DNA of 28,162 nucleotides, from assembly GCA_964511405.1 (NCBI GenBank), contig CAZEFK010000091.1:1-28162 (forward strand), in the 5' to 3' direction. The notes under the pieces are model-generated. The model did not search any database. It was not told where the DNA came from and saw nothing but the letters and a program-made list of their open reading frames with translations. The position numbers and the translations under genes are program-made. Below are positions 15,509 through 23,465 of this stretch, in pieces; position 1 is the first letter of the stretch, and each line of letters opens with the position of its first letter. The DNA is from CAZEFK01 sp964511405 (GTDB lineage Bacteria > Pseudomonadota > Alphaproteobacteria > Elsterales > Elsteraceae).

Positions 15509-16961
15509 TCTCGGCCAGCGTCGCCGCGACGCCACGCTCGGCCAGGCTGGCCAGGGTATGGGTGACCCCGGCACGCAGGCCGGTATGGCCGGCGAGCTGG
15601 GCGTCGAACAGGCCCGATTGGGTCAGGAAGCGCTCGACCAGCACTGCCGGCGGCTGGGCGGGGTCGGCCAGCGCCTGCAGCTCCGAGGCACGCGGATCCG
15701 AGATCACGAGCGCCCGGCCCTGCTCGTCGCGGCCGCCCAGATAGCGCATCCAGCCGGCCAGGCAGACGGACAGGCGGTGGATCCGCTCGCCTTCCTCGAT
15801 GCGGTCGCGCAGCGTGGCGAGCCAGCGGATCGGCAGCTTCTGCGAGCCGTCCATGGCGATCTGCTGGGTCTTGTGCTGAATCGCCGGGTTGGCCCAGCGC
15901 TCGATCAGCGCCGCCTGGTAGGCGCGCAGCTGGTCGCCGGGCAGCCCGGTCACCGTGGGCGCGATCTCGTGCGCCATCAGGCCGGTGACGAAGCGGCGGA
16001 GCTCGGCATCGGCCATGGCCGCGGCGACGGTCTCCAGGCCGGCGAGCTGGCCCAGATAGGCGATCGCCGAGTGGCTGCCGTTCAGCAGCCTGAGCTTCAT
16101 GTGCTCGTAGGGGGCGGCCTTGGCGACCATCTCGACCCCGACCCGGGCCAGGTCGGGCAGGCCTGGTGTGCGCTCGATGACCCACTGGCTGAACGGCTCG
16201 GCGATCACCGGGGCGGCGTCGGCCAGGCCGAGGGCGGCGGCGACCTCGGCGCGATCGGCGTCGGTGGTGGCCGGCACGATGCGGTCGACCATGCTGTTGG
16301 GGATGGCGACATCCGCTTCGATCCAGCGCGCCAGGCCGTCGTCGGACAGCGCCGCGAAGTCGGCGAGCGCCCGCCGCAGGGTGTCGCCGTTGGAGCGCAG
16401 GTTGTCGCAGGTCAGGAGCACCGGCGCCGGCTGCCCGGCGGCGCGACGGGCGCGCAGCGCCGCGGCCAGGAAGCCCAGCGCCGTCGCCGGCCGGTCCGGG
16501 TTGGCGAGGTCGGCCTGGATCTCGGGATGCCGGGGATCGAGGCGGCCGGTGCCGTCCAGGCAATAGCCCTTCTCGGTGACGGTGAGCGTGACCACGCGCG
16601 TCGCCGGATCGGCCAGCCGGCGCACCAGCGCCGCCGGGTCCTCGGGCGCTACCAGGACCTGGCGCACCGTGCCGATCACCCGGAAGGTGGTGCCGGCCTC
16701 GCCGCGGGTGACCAGGGTGTAGAGACCGTCCTGGGGGCCCAGGCGGTCGCGCATGTCAGGCCGCTTCAGGCTGGCGCCGACGATGCCCCAGGGGCCGGGC
16801 TGCTGGTGCAGCAGGCGGTCGAGATACCAGGCCTGGTGGGCGCGGTGGAAGGCGCCGATGCCCAGATGGACGACGCCGCATTCGAGCGTGGCGCGGTCAT
16901 AGCCGGGCCGCTCGATGGCCTTGGGCAGGCGGGCCAGGGTGCCAGGGGTCAGCGCGGTCAC
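15492..16961 (-). CDS. uxuB: Mannitol dehydrogenase family reductase, probable D-fructuronate reductase
   Basis: 489 residues from GTG 16961, which overlaps the uxaC stop (GTGA). This matches the usual length of about 480-490 for polyol-specific long-chain dehydrogenases. Motifs: VVHLGIGAFHRAHQA (30-44, nucleotide site), TLTVTEKGYC (125-134), CDNLRSNG (185-192), PNSMVDRIVP (221-230), FSQWVIE and the catalytic KLRLLNGSHS (289-298, Lys 289 and Asn/His). Inferred reaction: NADH-dependent reduction of D-fructuronate to D-mannonate, the step after UxaC. Tagaturonate reductase (altronate product) or a mannitol/arabinitol dehydrogenase are alternatives the sequence alone cannot exclude. Coupling to uxaC favours the uronate role. 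No dehydratase gene is adjacent. Confidence 0.85.
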   Translation of the reverse strand: MTALTPGTLARLPKAIERPGYDRATLECGVVHLGIGAFHRAHQAWYLDRLLHQQPGPWGIVGASLKRPDMRDRLGPQDGLYTLVTRGEAGTTFRVIGTVRQVLVAPEDPAALVRRLADPATRVVTLTVTEKGYCLDGTGRLDPRHPEIQADLANPDRPATALGFLAAALRARRAAGQPAPVLLTCDNLRSNGDTLRRALADFAALSDDGLARWIEADVAIPNSMVDRIVPATTDADRAEVAAALGLADAAPVIAEPFSQWVIERTPGLPDLARVGVEMVAKAAPYEHMKLRLLNGSHSAIAYLGQLAGLETVAAAMADAELRRFVTGLMAHEIAPTVTGLPGDQLRAYQAALIERWANPAIQHKTQQIAMDGSQKLPIRWLATLRDRIEEGERIHRLSVCLAGWMRYLGGRDEQGRALVISDPRASELQALADPAQPPAVLVERFLTQSGLFDAQLAGHTGLRAGVTHTLASLAERGVAATLAEIDRGA

Positions 16962-18358
16962 AGCTTGTAGGCCTTCTTGGCGAGGTTGTAGGCGAGGTCC
17001 GGTGCCAGCTCGAACGCCTCGTCCTCGTCCAGCCGATGCTCCAGCACCAGCTCGGCCAGGAAGCCGCAGTCGATGCGCCGGGCCACGTCGTGGCGCGCCG
17101 GGATCGACGGGAAGGCACGGGTGTCGTCGTTGAAGCCGACGGTGTTGTAGAAGCCGGCGGTCTCGGTGGTCATCAGGCGGAACCGGCGCATGCCCTCGGG
17201 GCTGTCGTGGAACCACCAGGCGGGGCCGAGCTTGAGGCAAGGGTAGTGGCCGGCCAGGGGCGCCAGCTCGCGGGCGTAGCTGGTCTCGTCCAGGGTGAAC
17301 AGGATGATCGACAGCCGGTGCTCGTTGCCGAAGCGGTCGAGCAGCGGCTTCAGCGCCGTCACATAGTCGGTTGCGGTCGGGATGTCCGCACCCTTGTCGC
17401 GGCCGAATCGCGCCAGCAGCTGCGGGTTGTGGCTGCGGAAGGAGCCGGGATGGATCTGCATGACCAGCCCGTCGTCCAGCGACAGCCGCGCCATCTCGGT
17501 CAGCATCTGGGCCCGGAACAGCTCGGCGTCGTGCGCGGTGTAGCTGCCCGAGAGCACGGTCTGGAACAGCTCGCCGGCGACCTTGGCCGACAAGTCGGCG
17601 GTGCGCGCGGTCGGGTGGCCGTGGTCGGTGGAGGTGGCGCCCATCTCGCGGAAATAGGCGCGGCGCTGGGCCAGGGCCGCCAGATAGCCGCCCCAGCCGG
17701 CGGTGTCCTCGCCGGTGATGCGGCCGAGCTCCGCCACATTGTCGGCGAAACCCGGAAAATCGGGGTCGACCACCGGGTCGGGGCGGAAGGCGGTGACGAC
17801 CCGGCCGGACCAGCCGCTGGCGCGGATCGCCTTGTGGTGCTCCAGCGGGTCCAGCGGCGACTCGGTGGTGGCGATGACCTCGATGTTGAAGCGCTCGAAC
17901 AGGGCGCGGGGCCGGAACTCGGGCCGCTTCAGGCAGGCGTCGATCTGGTCGTAGATGGCATCGGCGGTATCGGCCGACAGCCGCTCGGTCACGCCGAACA
18001 CGGTCCCGAAGGCGTGGTCCAGCCACATCCGGGTCGGCGTGCCGCGGAACAGATGGTAGTGGCCGGCGAACAGCCGCCAGATCGCGCGTGGGTCGGTGTC
18101 GACCGGGCCGCCGTCGACGCGGGGAATCCCCAGCTTCTCCAGAGGCACGCCCTGGCTGTAGAGCATCCGGAACACGTAATGGTCAGGGACGACGAACAGT
18201 TGGGCGGGATCCGGGAACGGCTCGTTGCGGGCGTACCAGCTGGGGTCGGTGTGGCCGTGCGGGCTGACGATCGGCAGGTCGCGGACGGTGGCGTAGAGCC
18301 GGCGGGCCAGCGCGCGCGTGTCCGGGTCGCGGGGCAGCAGGCGGTCGTCATGAAGCAT
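16958..18358 (-). CDS. uxaC: Glucuronate isomerase (uronate isomerase)
   Basis: 466 residues, the normal size for UxaC, a cytoplasmic amidohydrolase-superfamily enzyme that converts D-glucuronate to D-fructuronate and D-galacturonate to D-tagaturonate. The metal-binding HxH is in SPHGHTDPSWYA (His 34 and 36). Further family blocks are ESPLDPLEHHKAI, MQIHPGSFRSHN, TLDETSYARELAPLAG, LKLGPAWWFHDSPEGMRRF and TVGFNDDTRAFPSIPARHD. It overlaps the regulator gene by 11 bp upstream and the uxuB-like gene by 4 bp downstream, so the three are one unit. This is the firmest functional anchor in the window and sets the hexuronate theme of the block. Confidence 0.96.
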   Translation of the reverse strand: MLHDDRLLPRDPDTRALARRLYATVRDLPIVSPHGHTDPSWYARNEPFPDPAQLFVVPDHYVFRMLYSQGVPLEKLGIPRVDGGPVDTDPRAIWRLFAGHYHLFRGTPTRMWLDHAFGTVFGVTERLSADTADAIYDQIDACLKRPEFRPRALFERFNIEVIATTESPLDPLEHHKAIRASGWSGRVVTAFRPDPVVDPDFPGFADNVAELGRITGEDTAGWGGYLAALAQRRAYFREMGATSTDHGHPTARTADLSAKVAGELFQTVLSGSYTAHDAELFRAQMLTEMARLSLDDGLVMQIHPGSFRSHNPQLLARFGRDKGADIPTATDYVTALKPLLDRFGNEHRLSIILFTLDETSYARELAPLAGHYPCLKLGPAWWFHDSPEGMRRFRLMTTETAGFYNTVGFNDDTRAFPSIPARHDVARRIDCGFLAELVLEHRLDEDEAFELAPDLAYNLAKKAYKL

Positions 18359-19091
18359 CGGCGGTCGTCTTCCTTGGGGGCGCCGGGGTCGGCGCGGGGT
18401 CGCTGAGCTCGGGCGTGGCGTCGAGGACGGCCCGGACGTGATCGATATGTTCGGCCATGGCGGCGCGGGCGGCGTCGGCGTCGTGGCGGCGGAGGCAGCC
18501 CAGGATGCGCCAGTGGTCGGTCAGGGTCATGGCCTTGGCGTCGGACAGCTGGGCCTTGTCGCCGAGCAGCTGGAAAATCAGGGATTCGCGGCCATCCCAC
18601 AGGCTCTCGACCATGCCCACCAGCACCGTGTTGCCGGTGGCGGCGGCGATGCGCACGTGGAACTGGCGGTCGCCGGTCAGGCCGTGGCCGCCGGCCGCCA
18701 TGTCCTGGGCCATGTCGTCGAGTGCCGCTTCGATGGCGGCCAGATGGTCGGCCGTGGCGTGGCGGGCGGCGACGGCGGCGATCTCGGCCTCGACCAGGCG
18801 GCGCGCGCCCAGGATCTCGTGCGGGCTGGGCCCGGGATCGCCGGGGCCGGGACGGTTGCTCGGCGCCAGCACGAAGATGCCGGCGCCGACGCGGATCTCG
18901 ACCAGCCCTTCCAGCTCCAGCGCGACCATGGCCTCGCGCACGGTCGGGCGGCTGATGCGCAGCTGCTTGGCCAAATCGCGCTCGGGCGGCAGGCGGTCGC
19001 CGGGCCGGTACTCGCCGGCGCGGATCATCTCGCGCAGCTGATGGGCCACTTGCTGGTACAGGCGCTGGGTCTCGATCACCTGCAACGGCAT
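18348..19091 (-). CDS. GntR/FadR-family regulator, UxuR/ExuR-like
   Basis: 247 residues from ATG 19091 (an in-frame ATG at 19133 would add 14 residues; neither has an ideal ribosome site). The N-terminal winged helix reads RLYQQVAHQLREMI, GDRLPPERDLAKQLRISRP and TVREAMVALELEGLVEIRVG, followed by the GAGIFVL wing seen in UxuR. The C-terminal FCD domain (about 95-235) has DRQFHVRIAAATGN and the late His pair in AMAEHIDHVRAVL, which bind metal and ligand. It precedes uxaC with an 11-bp overlap. Probable role: repressor of the uronate genes, released by a pathway intermediate such as fructuronate. Its site may be the palindrome at 15469-15486. A strict uxuR assignment is not made. Confidence 0.88.
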   Translation of the reverse strand: MPLQVIETQRLYQQVAHQLREMIRAGEYRPGDRLPPERDLAKQLRISRPTVREAMVALELEGLVEIRVGAGIFVLAPSNRPGPGDPGPSPHEILGARRLVEAEIAAVAARHATADHLAAIEAALDDMAQDMAAGGHGLTGDRQFHVRIAAATGNTVLVGMVESLWDGRESLIFQLLGDKAQLSDAKAMTLTDHWRILGCLRRHDADAARAAMAEHIDHVRAVLDATPELSDPAPTPAPPRKTTADAS

Positions 19092-19218
19092 GGGCGCCCG
19101 CCTTGGTTTGCCGCTTCCTCCACCGTCCACCATGGGCGCCGGGGGCGCGGGCCGTCAATTGGTAATGTGGTCAGGCCAATGGCACCGTTTGGGTGGCGCG
19201 CTCGCCTACTCGGTAGCG

Positions 19219-19247
19219 TTGTTTTGCGCATCATCTGATGCCATTCT
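19219..19247 (+). promoter_or_regulatory. vapB promoter with 14-bp palindrome
   Basis: TTGTTT (19219-19224) and CATTCT (19242-19247) are 17 bp apart. The palindrome GCATCATCTGATGC (19228-19241; perfect arms, 2-bp centre) fills the spacer, and a half-site GCATCTGA follows at 19252-19259. This is the placement expected for an autorepressing antitoxin operator. The -10 box is weak. Confidence 0.45.
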
Positions 19248-19275
19248 TTGTGCATCTGAACTGACGAGTGGACCC

Positions 19276-19473
19276 ATGCGCACGACCGTTGCCCTGGATG
19301 ATGCGCTCGTCACGCGGGCGCAGTCGCTGACCGGACTCAAGGAGAAATCCAGCTTGATCCGAGAGGCCTTGAAGGCCTTGATCGAGCGGGAGAGCGCGCG
19401 CCGTCTGGCCCGCTTGGGCGGCACCGAGCCGGATCTCCGGATAGCTCCGCGCCGGCGGCTCGATCCTGAATGA
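19276..19473 (+). CDS. vapB: VapB-type ribbon-helix-helix antitoxin
   Basis: 65 residues from ATG 19276. The N-terminal strand MRTTVALDDALV and the helices RAQSLTGLKEKSSLIREALKAL form the short RHH DNA-binding fold of VapB antitoxins (PF09957-like). The tail ARRLARLGGTEPDLRIAPRRR is the usual toxin-wrapping segment. The stop overlaps the ATG of the toxin gene (ATGA at 19470-19473). It should repress its own promoter through the palindrome upstream and neutralise VapC by protein binding. As the linked toxin gene is broken, this antitoxin may now be free-standing, acting only as a regulator or against a related toxin elsewhere. Confidence 0.88.
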   Translation: MRTTVALDDALVTRAQSLTGLKEKSSLIREALKALIERESARRLARLGGTEPDLRIAPRRRLDPE

Positions 19474-19842
19474 TCCTGGTCGACACGTCAGTCTGGGTCG
19501 ACCATCTGCGCGCCGGCGATCCCAGGCTCGTGGACCTGCTGGAGGCGGAGCGGGTGCTGGTCCACCCCTTCGTCATCGGGGATCGCTCTGGGTGCCCTGC
19601 GCCGGCGTGCGGACCTCCTGCAGGCGCTGTCCGAGTTGCCGCGGGCGGTCGTCGCGGTGGATGAGGAGGTATTGCGGTTCATCGATAAGATGGAACTGTT
19701 CGGCCTCGGGATTGGATATGTCGACGCGCATCTGCTGGCGTCGGCGCGCTTGACCCCCGGTGTCGCACTGTGGACTCGCGATCGACGTCTGCACGGTGCC
19801 GCCGATCGTTTAGGATTGGCGATGCCGTCCTCTCCCCCATAG
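19470..19842 (+). pseudogene. vapC: vapC PIN-domain toxin, frameshifted
   Basis: Read from ATG 19470, the start is a normal VapC (MILVDTSVWVDHLRAGDP, first catalytic Asp 5) as far as HPFVIG. At 19581 the frame breaks: GGGGATCGC is present where GGG-GAG-ATC-GC is expected, so 2 nt are missing. The original frame then gives an unrelated tail and stops at 19664, while the correct continuation IALGALRRRADLLQAL runs on in another frame to 19842. That part still contains GYVDAHLLASA and LWTRDRRL, with the last two catalytic Asp residues. The lost codon is the conserved catalytic Glu. Unless this is a sequencing error or programmed shift, the ribonuclease is inactive. Confidence 0.88.
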
Positions 19843-19847
19843 GGCTG

Positions 19848-20693
19848 TCAACCCATACACTCCGCCAGGAACGCCATGACCGCCCGCACCGCCGGCGCGT
19901 GCTGCAGGTCGGCATGGACGACCAGCCAGGCCTCGCGCTCGGGCAGCGCGCCGGCGGCGTCGACCGGGGCCAGGCCCGGCTCGCCGTCGGCCATGAAGCG
20001 CGGCAGCAGGGCGACGCCCAAGCCGGCGCGGGCCGCGGCGCGCTGGGCCTCCAGCTCGCTGGTGCGCAGCACGATCGGCCGTGATCCGACGATCGACGCC
20101 AGCCAGCGCTGCTGCGGCAGTTCGTCGGCGCTCTCGTCATAGGCGATGAAGCCATAGGCATCGGGCGTCCGGGCCGCCAGATATCCGGGTGCCGCGTAGA
20201 GCGCGAAACCGAAGCGGCCGATCCGCCGCGCGACCAGGCTCGGCTCGGTCGGGCGGCTCAGGCGCAGGGCGACGTCGGCCTCGCCGCGGGCCAGCGAGGC
20301 GGTGCGCTTTTCGCCGATCAGCCGCAGCTGGAGCCCGGGATGGCGCGCCGCGAGCCGGTCGAGGCGGGGGGCCAGCAGGCTGCTGGCCAGCGCCGGCGGC
20401 GCGCTGACGGTGACCTGGCCGGCAATGCCCGGTTGCGCCGCGCGCACGGCCCGCGCGATGGCCTCGGCGGCCGTGGCCATGCCCTCGGCCAGGGCGGCGA
20501 TGCGCGCGCCGTCGGCGGTCAGCGCGGTGGCGCGCGGCCGGCGGTCGACCAGCTTCAGGCCCAGCGCCGCCTCCAGGGCGGCAACCCGGCGGGCGACGGT
20601 GACATGATCGACGCCCAGGCGGCGCGCCGCCGCCGACAGCGACCCGTCGCGGGCGAGCGCCGCGAAGTGGCGCAGGTCCTCCCAGTCGAACAT
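19848..20693 (-). CDS. LysR-family transcriptional regulator
   Basis: 281 residues from ATG 20693. The N-terminal winged helix (1-60) reads FDWEDLRHFAALARDGSLSAAARRLGVDHVTVARRVAALE, in which the usual S/T-Q-P after LGV is replaced by DHVTVAR. That is common in the branch with the FDWxDLRxF opening. The effector domain (about 88-281) contains ADVALRLSRP and AARAGLGVALLPRFMA. The gene is divergent from a quinone oxidoreductase, with 94 bp between the start codons, and two similar palindromes lie in that gap, so control of the oxidoreductase and itself is likely. The inducer is unknown, possibly an electrophile or quinone. Its 3' end is 5 bp from the vapC remnant. Confidence 0.88.
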   Translation of the reverse strand: MFDWEDLRHFAALARDGSLSAAARRLGVDHVTVARRVAALEAALGLKLVDRRPRATALTADGARIAALAEGMATAAEAIARAVRAAQPGIAGQVTVSAPPALASSLLAPRLDRLAARHPGLQLRLIGEKRTASLARGEADVALRLSRPTEPSLVARRIGRFGFALYAAPGYLAARTPDAYGFIAYDESADELPQQRWLASIVGSRPIVLRTSELEAQRAAARAGLGVALLPRFMADGEPGLAPVDAAGALPEREAWLVVHADLQHAPAVRAVMAFLAECMG

Positions 20694-20694
20694 G

Positions 20695-20738
20695 GTGCAG
20701 TTTCGCACAGGTCTAGTGAGCTGTTGCGGAATTTCGCA
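20695..20738. promoter_or_regulatory. Two in-phase candidate LysR boxes
   Basis: GTGCAGTTTCGCAC (20695-20708) and TGCGGAATTTCGCA (20725-20738) share TTTCGCA and are both inverted repeats. Their centres are 30 bp apart, close to three helical turns, so a LysR tetramer could touch both. The first begins 2 bp from the lysR start codon, consistent with autorepression. Confidence 0.5.
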
Positions 20739-20787
20739 GATCAGGCGGCGGTGCAAGCATGGCCCCTCGAACCTGGAGGGACAGACC

Positions 20788-21762
20788 ATGGCCACCGTGA
20801 TGCAACTGACCGCCCCGGGCGGCCCCGATCGGCTGACGCGCGCCGAGGTGACGCTGCCGGAGCCTGGCCCCGGCGAGATCCTGGTCCGGCAGACGGCGAT
20901 CGGGGTGAATTTCATCGATGTCTATCACCGCATCGGCCTTTATCCCTTGCCGGCCTTGCCGATGCCCCTGGGCGTCGAGGGCGCCGGCGTGGTGGCGGCG
21001 GTCGGGCCCGGAGTGACCGGGCTCGCGGTCGGCGACCGCATCGCCTATGGCGGTGCGCCGGTCGGCGCCTATGCGTCCGAGCGCCTGCTGCCGGCGGCGC
21101 GGGCGATTCCGCTGCCGGCGGCGATCGGCGACGCGGTCGCGGCGGCCGGTGTGGTCAAGGGCATCACCGCCCACATGCTGCTGACCCAGGTCTGGCCAGT
21201 CGGCCCCGGCACGGTCGCCCTGGTGCACGGCGCCGCCGGCGGCCTCGGCAGCCTGCTCACGGCCTGGGCCAAGCGGCTGGGCGCCACGGTGATCGGCACC
21301 GTCGGCTCGGCGGCCAAGGCCGAGCTGGCGCGGGCGTCGGGCGCCGACTCGGTGATCGTCGGCCGCGACGCCGACTTCGTGTCGGCGGTGCGCGACCTGA
21401 CCCAGGGCCGGGGCGCCGACGTCGCCTATGACGGGATCGGCGGCGCCACCCTCGAACGGACCCTCGCCTGCGTGCGGCCGTTCGGCGTGGTCGCCAGCAT
21501 CGGCCAGGTTGCGGGGAGGATCCCGCCGCTCGATATCGAGGCCTTGGGCCCGCGCCGCGCGCTCTCGCTCGCCCGGCCCAGCGTCATGGCTTACATGGGC
21601 GACCTGGACCGCTACCGCGCCGCCGCGGCCGCCGTGCTCGCGATCATCGCCGACGGCCTCGAGCCGGTGATCGGGGCGCGCTATCCGCTGGCCGAGGCCG
21701 CCCAAGCCCACGCCGACCTGGAGGCCGGGCGGACGGCGGGCTCGGTGCTGCTGCGGCCTTGA
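20788..21762 (+). CDS. NADPH:quinone oxidoreductase (zeta-crystallin type MDR)
   Basis: 324 residues from ATG 20788 with GGAGGG 7 nt upstream. It belongs to the zinc-free quinone reductase branch of the medium-chain dehydrogenase superfamily: NFIDVYHRIGLYP (41-53) is the QOR signature, followed by PLGVEGAGVVAAVG, GVVKGITAHMLL, the NADPH motif HGAAGGLG (147-154) and DVAYDGIGG. Zinc-ligand cysteines are absent, as expected. Family reaction: NADPH-dependent one-electron reduction of quinones or reduction of reactive alkenes in the cytoplasm, a detoxification role. It is divergent from and probably activated or repressed by the adjacent LysR protein. Length matches the family (about 325). Confidence 0.9.
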   Translation: MATVMQLTAPGGPDRLTRAEVTLPEPGPGEILVRQTAIGVNFIDVYHRIGLYPLPALPMPLGVEGAGVVAAVGPGVTGLAVGDRIAYGGAPVGAYASERLLPAARAIPLPAAIGDAVAAAGVVKGITAHMLLTQVWPVGPGTVALVHGAAGGLGSLLTAWAKRLGATVIGTVGSAAKAELARASGADSVIVGRDADFVSAVRDLTQGRGADVAYDGIGGATLERTLACVRPFGVVASIGQVAGRIPPLDIEALGPRRALSLARPSVMAYMGDLDRYRAAAAAVLAIIADGLEPVIGARYPLAEAAQAHADLEAGRTAGSVLLRP

Positions 21763-21774
21763 GCCGCGGGGGCG

Positions 21775-22665
21775 TCAAGATGGGCGTGGGCGCGGTTGGG
21801 CGCGCTGCGACCGGCCGAGCGTGGTCCCCGCCGCTGCGATCAGGATGGCCGCGGCGCCAGCCAGCTGGACGGGTTGCAGTTGACGGCCGAAGGCGGTGAC
21901 GTCGGTCAGGATCGCGACCAGCGGATAGACGAACGACAGCGTGCCGGCGAGCGTGGTCGGCAACCGTCCGAGGGCGCCATAGAGCAAGATATAGACGATG
22001 CCGGTGTGGACGACGCCGAGCACCGCCAGCATGGCCCACACGTCAGACCCGCTGGGCAGCGGCGAGAGATGGGCGAACGGCGCCAGCATCGCGGCGCCGA
22101 CGGTGACCTGGATAAGCGCGATCAGCTGGGGCGGCGTGCCGGCCAGCGCCTTTGCGGCCGCTGCCGCCGCCGCATAGAAGAAGGCGGCGCCCAGCGCCAG
22201 CAGGATGCCGGTCAAATAGTCCCAGTCGATGGCGCCGGCACCCGCCCGGGCGTCGGCGACCAGCAGCACGCCCAGGAAGGCCAGGGCCAGCCAGCCGAGA
22301 TTGGCCGCCGTCACGCGCTCCCTGAACAGCAGCGCGCCCAGGCCGACCAGCATGAAAGGCTGGGTGTTGTAGATCGTCGTGGCGATGGCGATCGAGGCAT
22401 GGCCATAGGCGGCGAACAGCAGCAGCCAGTTGATCACGATGGCGACGCCGCCCAACGCCGACAAGGCCAGCACCCGGGCGGTCGGCACCTGCCGCAGCAG
22501 CCCGAGCCCGGCACAGACCGCGAGCAGGGTCGGCGCCCCGAGCACGCAGCGCCAGAACACCACGTCGCCGATCGGCTGGCCCGACATCAGGACGAACCAG
22601 CCGATCGTCCCCGAAATCGTCATCGCGGCGGTCATCTCCAGGGTTCCGCGCAGGGTGTTGTCCAT
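21775..22665 (-). CDS. EamA/DMT-family exporter
   Basis: 296 residues from ATG 22665 with GGAGGG 5 nt upstream (an in-frame start at 22725 is weaker). It has ten hydrophobic segments in two EamA repeats. The first ends at GVLLVADARAG and the second at AILIAAAGTTLG; the pattern IYNTQPFMLVGLGALLFRERVT in repeat 1 and LSFVYPLVAILTDVTAFG in repeat 2 is typical of RhaT/YdcZ/EamA carriers. Family role: export of amino acids or other small metabolites across the inner membrane. It is divergent from an Lrp-family regulator, an arrangement common for amino acid exporters, so an amino acid is a reasonable but unproven substrate. Confidence 0.87.
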   Translation of the reverse strand: MDNTLRGTLEMTAAMTISGTIGWFVLMSGQPIGDVVFWRCVLGAPTLLAVCAGLGLLRQVPTARVLALSALGGVAIVINWLLLFAAYGHASIAIATTIYNTQPFMLVGLGALLFRERVTAANLGWLALAFLGVLLVADARAGAGAIDWDYLTGILLALGAAFFYAAAAAAAKALAGTPPQLIALIQVTVGAAMLAPFAHLSPLPSGSDVWAMLAVLGVVHTGIVYILLYGALGRLPTTLAGTLSFVYPLVAILTDVTAFGRQLQPVQLAGAAAILIAAAGTTLGRSQRAQPRPRPS

Positions 22666-22740
22666 GGTCGCCCTCCGGCAGCTCCGATGGGCGGAAGAGT
22701 CGGCGATTGCGCGTCGGCGCGCCATGGCATATATAAGGAA

Positions 22741-22782
22741 GAATTCGACTATCGCCTTTTTATCGAAGGCAGATTCCGGAAT
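22741..22782. promoter_or_regulatory. AT-rich control region between exporter and Lrp genes, with palindromes
   Basis: The 134-bp divergent gap has an AT-rich core with TTCGA (22744-22748) and its inverse TCGAA (22763-22767), and the perfect palindrome ATTCCGGAAT (22773-22782). A TATATA stretch near 22728-22736 could be the exporter -10 region on the minus strand. These are candidate Lrp-type sites, by position only. Confidence 0.4.
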
Positions 22783-22799
22783 TATCGGAGCTCTGAGAG

Positions 22800-23279
22800 A
22801 TGTTGGACGAGATCGACCGACGCATCTTGACCGCCTTGACCGACAATGCGCGGCTATCCCTGAAGGAATTGGCCGGGCAGGTCGGCCTGTCGTCGCCGAG
22901 CGCCGCCGACCGGCTTCGCCGCCTGCAGGACCGCGGCATCATCCGCGGCTTCACGGTCGAGCTCGACCCCAAGGCCCTGGGCTACCCCTTGCAGGCGATC
23001 GTCCGGATCCGGCCCTTGCCCGGCAATCTGCACGTGGTGCTCGCCTTGCTGGCGGACATCGCCGAGATCGGCGAATGCGACAAGGTCACGGGCGACGACT
23101 GTTACATCGCCAGGCTGTTCGTCCGCTCCATGGACGAGTTGGACCGGATCCTCGACCGCATCGCCGAGAAGGCCGAGACCAACACGTCGATCGTCAAGGC
23201 GCAGCCGACCCGCCGGCGGCCGCCGCCGCTGGCGTCCTCGGGTCATCTATTGGGTGCAGCCGAAGTCGCGTCGCGCTGA
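22800..23279 (+). CDS. Lrp/AsnC-family transcriptional regulator
   Basis: 159 residues. The N-terminal helix-turn-helix is LDEIDRRILTALTDNARLSLKELAGQVGLSSPSAADRLRRLQDRGIIRGF (2-51), followed by the linker strand TVELDPKALGYPLQAIVRIRP. The RAM domain (about 65-140) carries the GDDCYIARLFVRSMDELDRIL block, the ligand-binding face of the family. The C-terminal 20 residues (after QPTRRRPPPL) are longer than usual. It is divergent from the EamA exporter and is expected to sense an amino acid and switch that gene on, like other Lrp-exporter pairs. The AsnC-type opening and length leave no realistic alternative family. Confidence 0.92.
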   Translation: MLDEIDRRILTALTDNARLSLKELAGQVGLSSPSAADRLRRLQDRGIIRGFTVELDPKALGYPLQAIVRIRPLPGNLHVVLALLADIAEIGECDKVTGDDCYIARLFVRSMDELDRILDRIAEKAETNTSIVKAQPTRRRPPPLASSGHLLGAAEVASR

Positions 23280-23454
23280 GGCCGGTGCGCAGGTGCCGCT
23301 TGCAGACCTGTTCCGGCACCAGGTGGCCGGCGCGCTGCCCGTGCGAGACCAAGATCTTCTACACGCGCTCGACAGGCTAATCCGTTTGCGCGTGCGGCAG
23401 TCCAGCAAGGTCGCGCGCGGCTATTGGATCGACAAGGGCGAGGCCAAGGTCTGA
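23254..23454 (+). CDS. Possible short ORF or gene remnant, unrecognised
   Basis: A 66-residue frame from a GTG inside the end of the Lrp gene runs through the otherwise empty 23280-23453 stretch, ending RQSSKVARGYWIDKGEAKV. No ribosome site, domain or partner is seen. The segment DLLHALDRLIRLRVRQSSKVARG looks like a structured helix, so it may be the remnant of a longer gene, but random open frames are common at this GC content. Low confidence that it is expressed. Confidence 0.2.
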   Translation: MQPKSRRAEAGAQVPLADLFRHQVAGALPVRDQDLLHALDRLIRLRVRQSSKVARGYWIDKGEAKV

Positions 23455-23465
23455 AACCGCGATCG

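Noticed and set aside
15492..18026. An 844-residue minus-strand open frame spanning uxuB and much of uxaC
   Set aside because: Its N-terminal part is an Arg/Pro-rich out-of-frame reading of uxaC. The true reductase starts at GTG 16961, which overlaps the uxaC stop.
19581..19583. Programmed ribosomal frameshift in vapC
   Set aside because: GGGGA is a weak slippery run and VapC toxins are not known to need frameshifting; a deletion or sequencing error is simpler.
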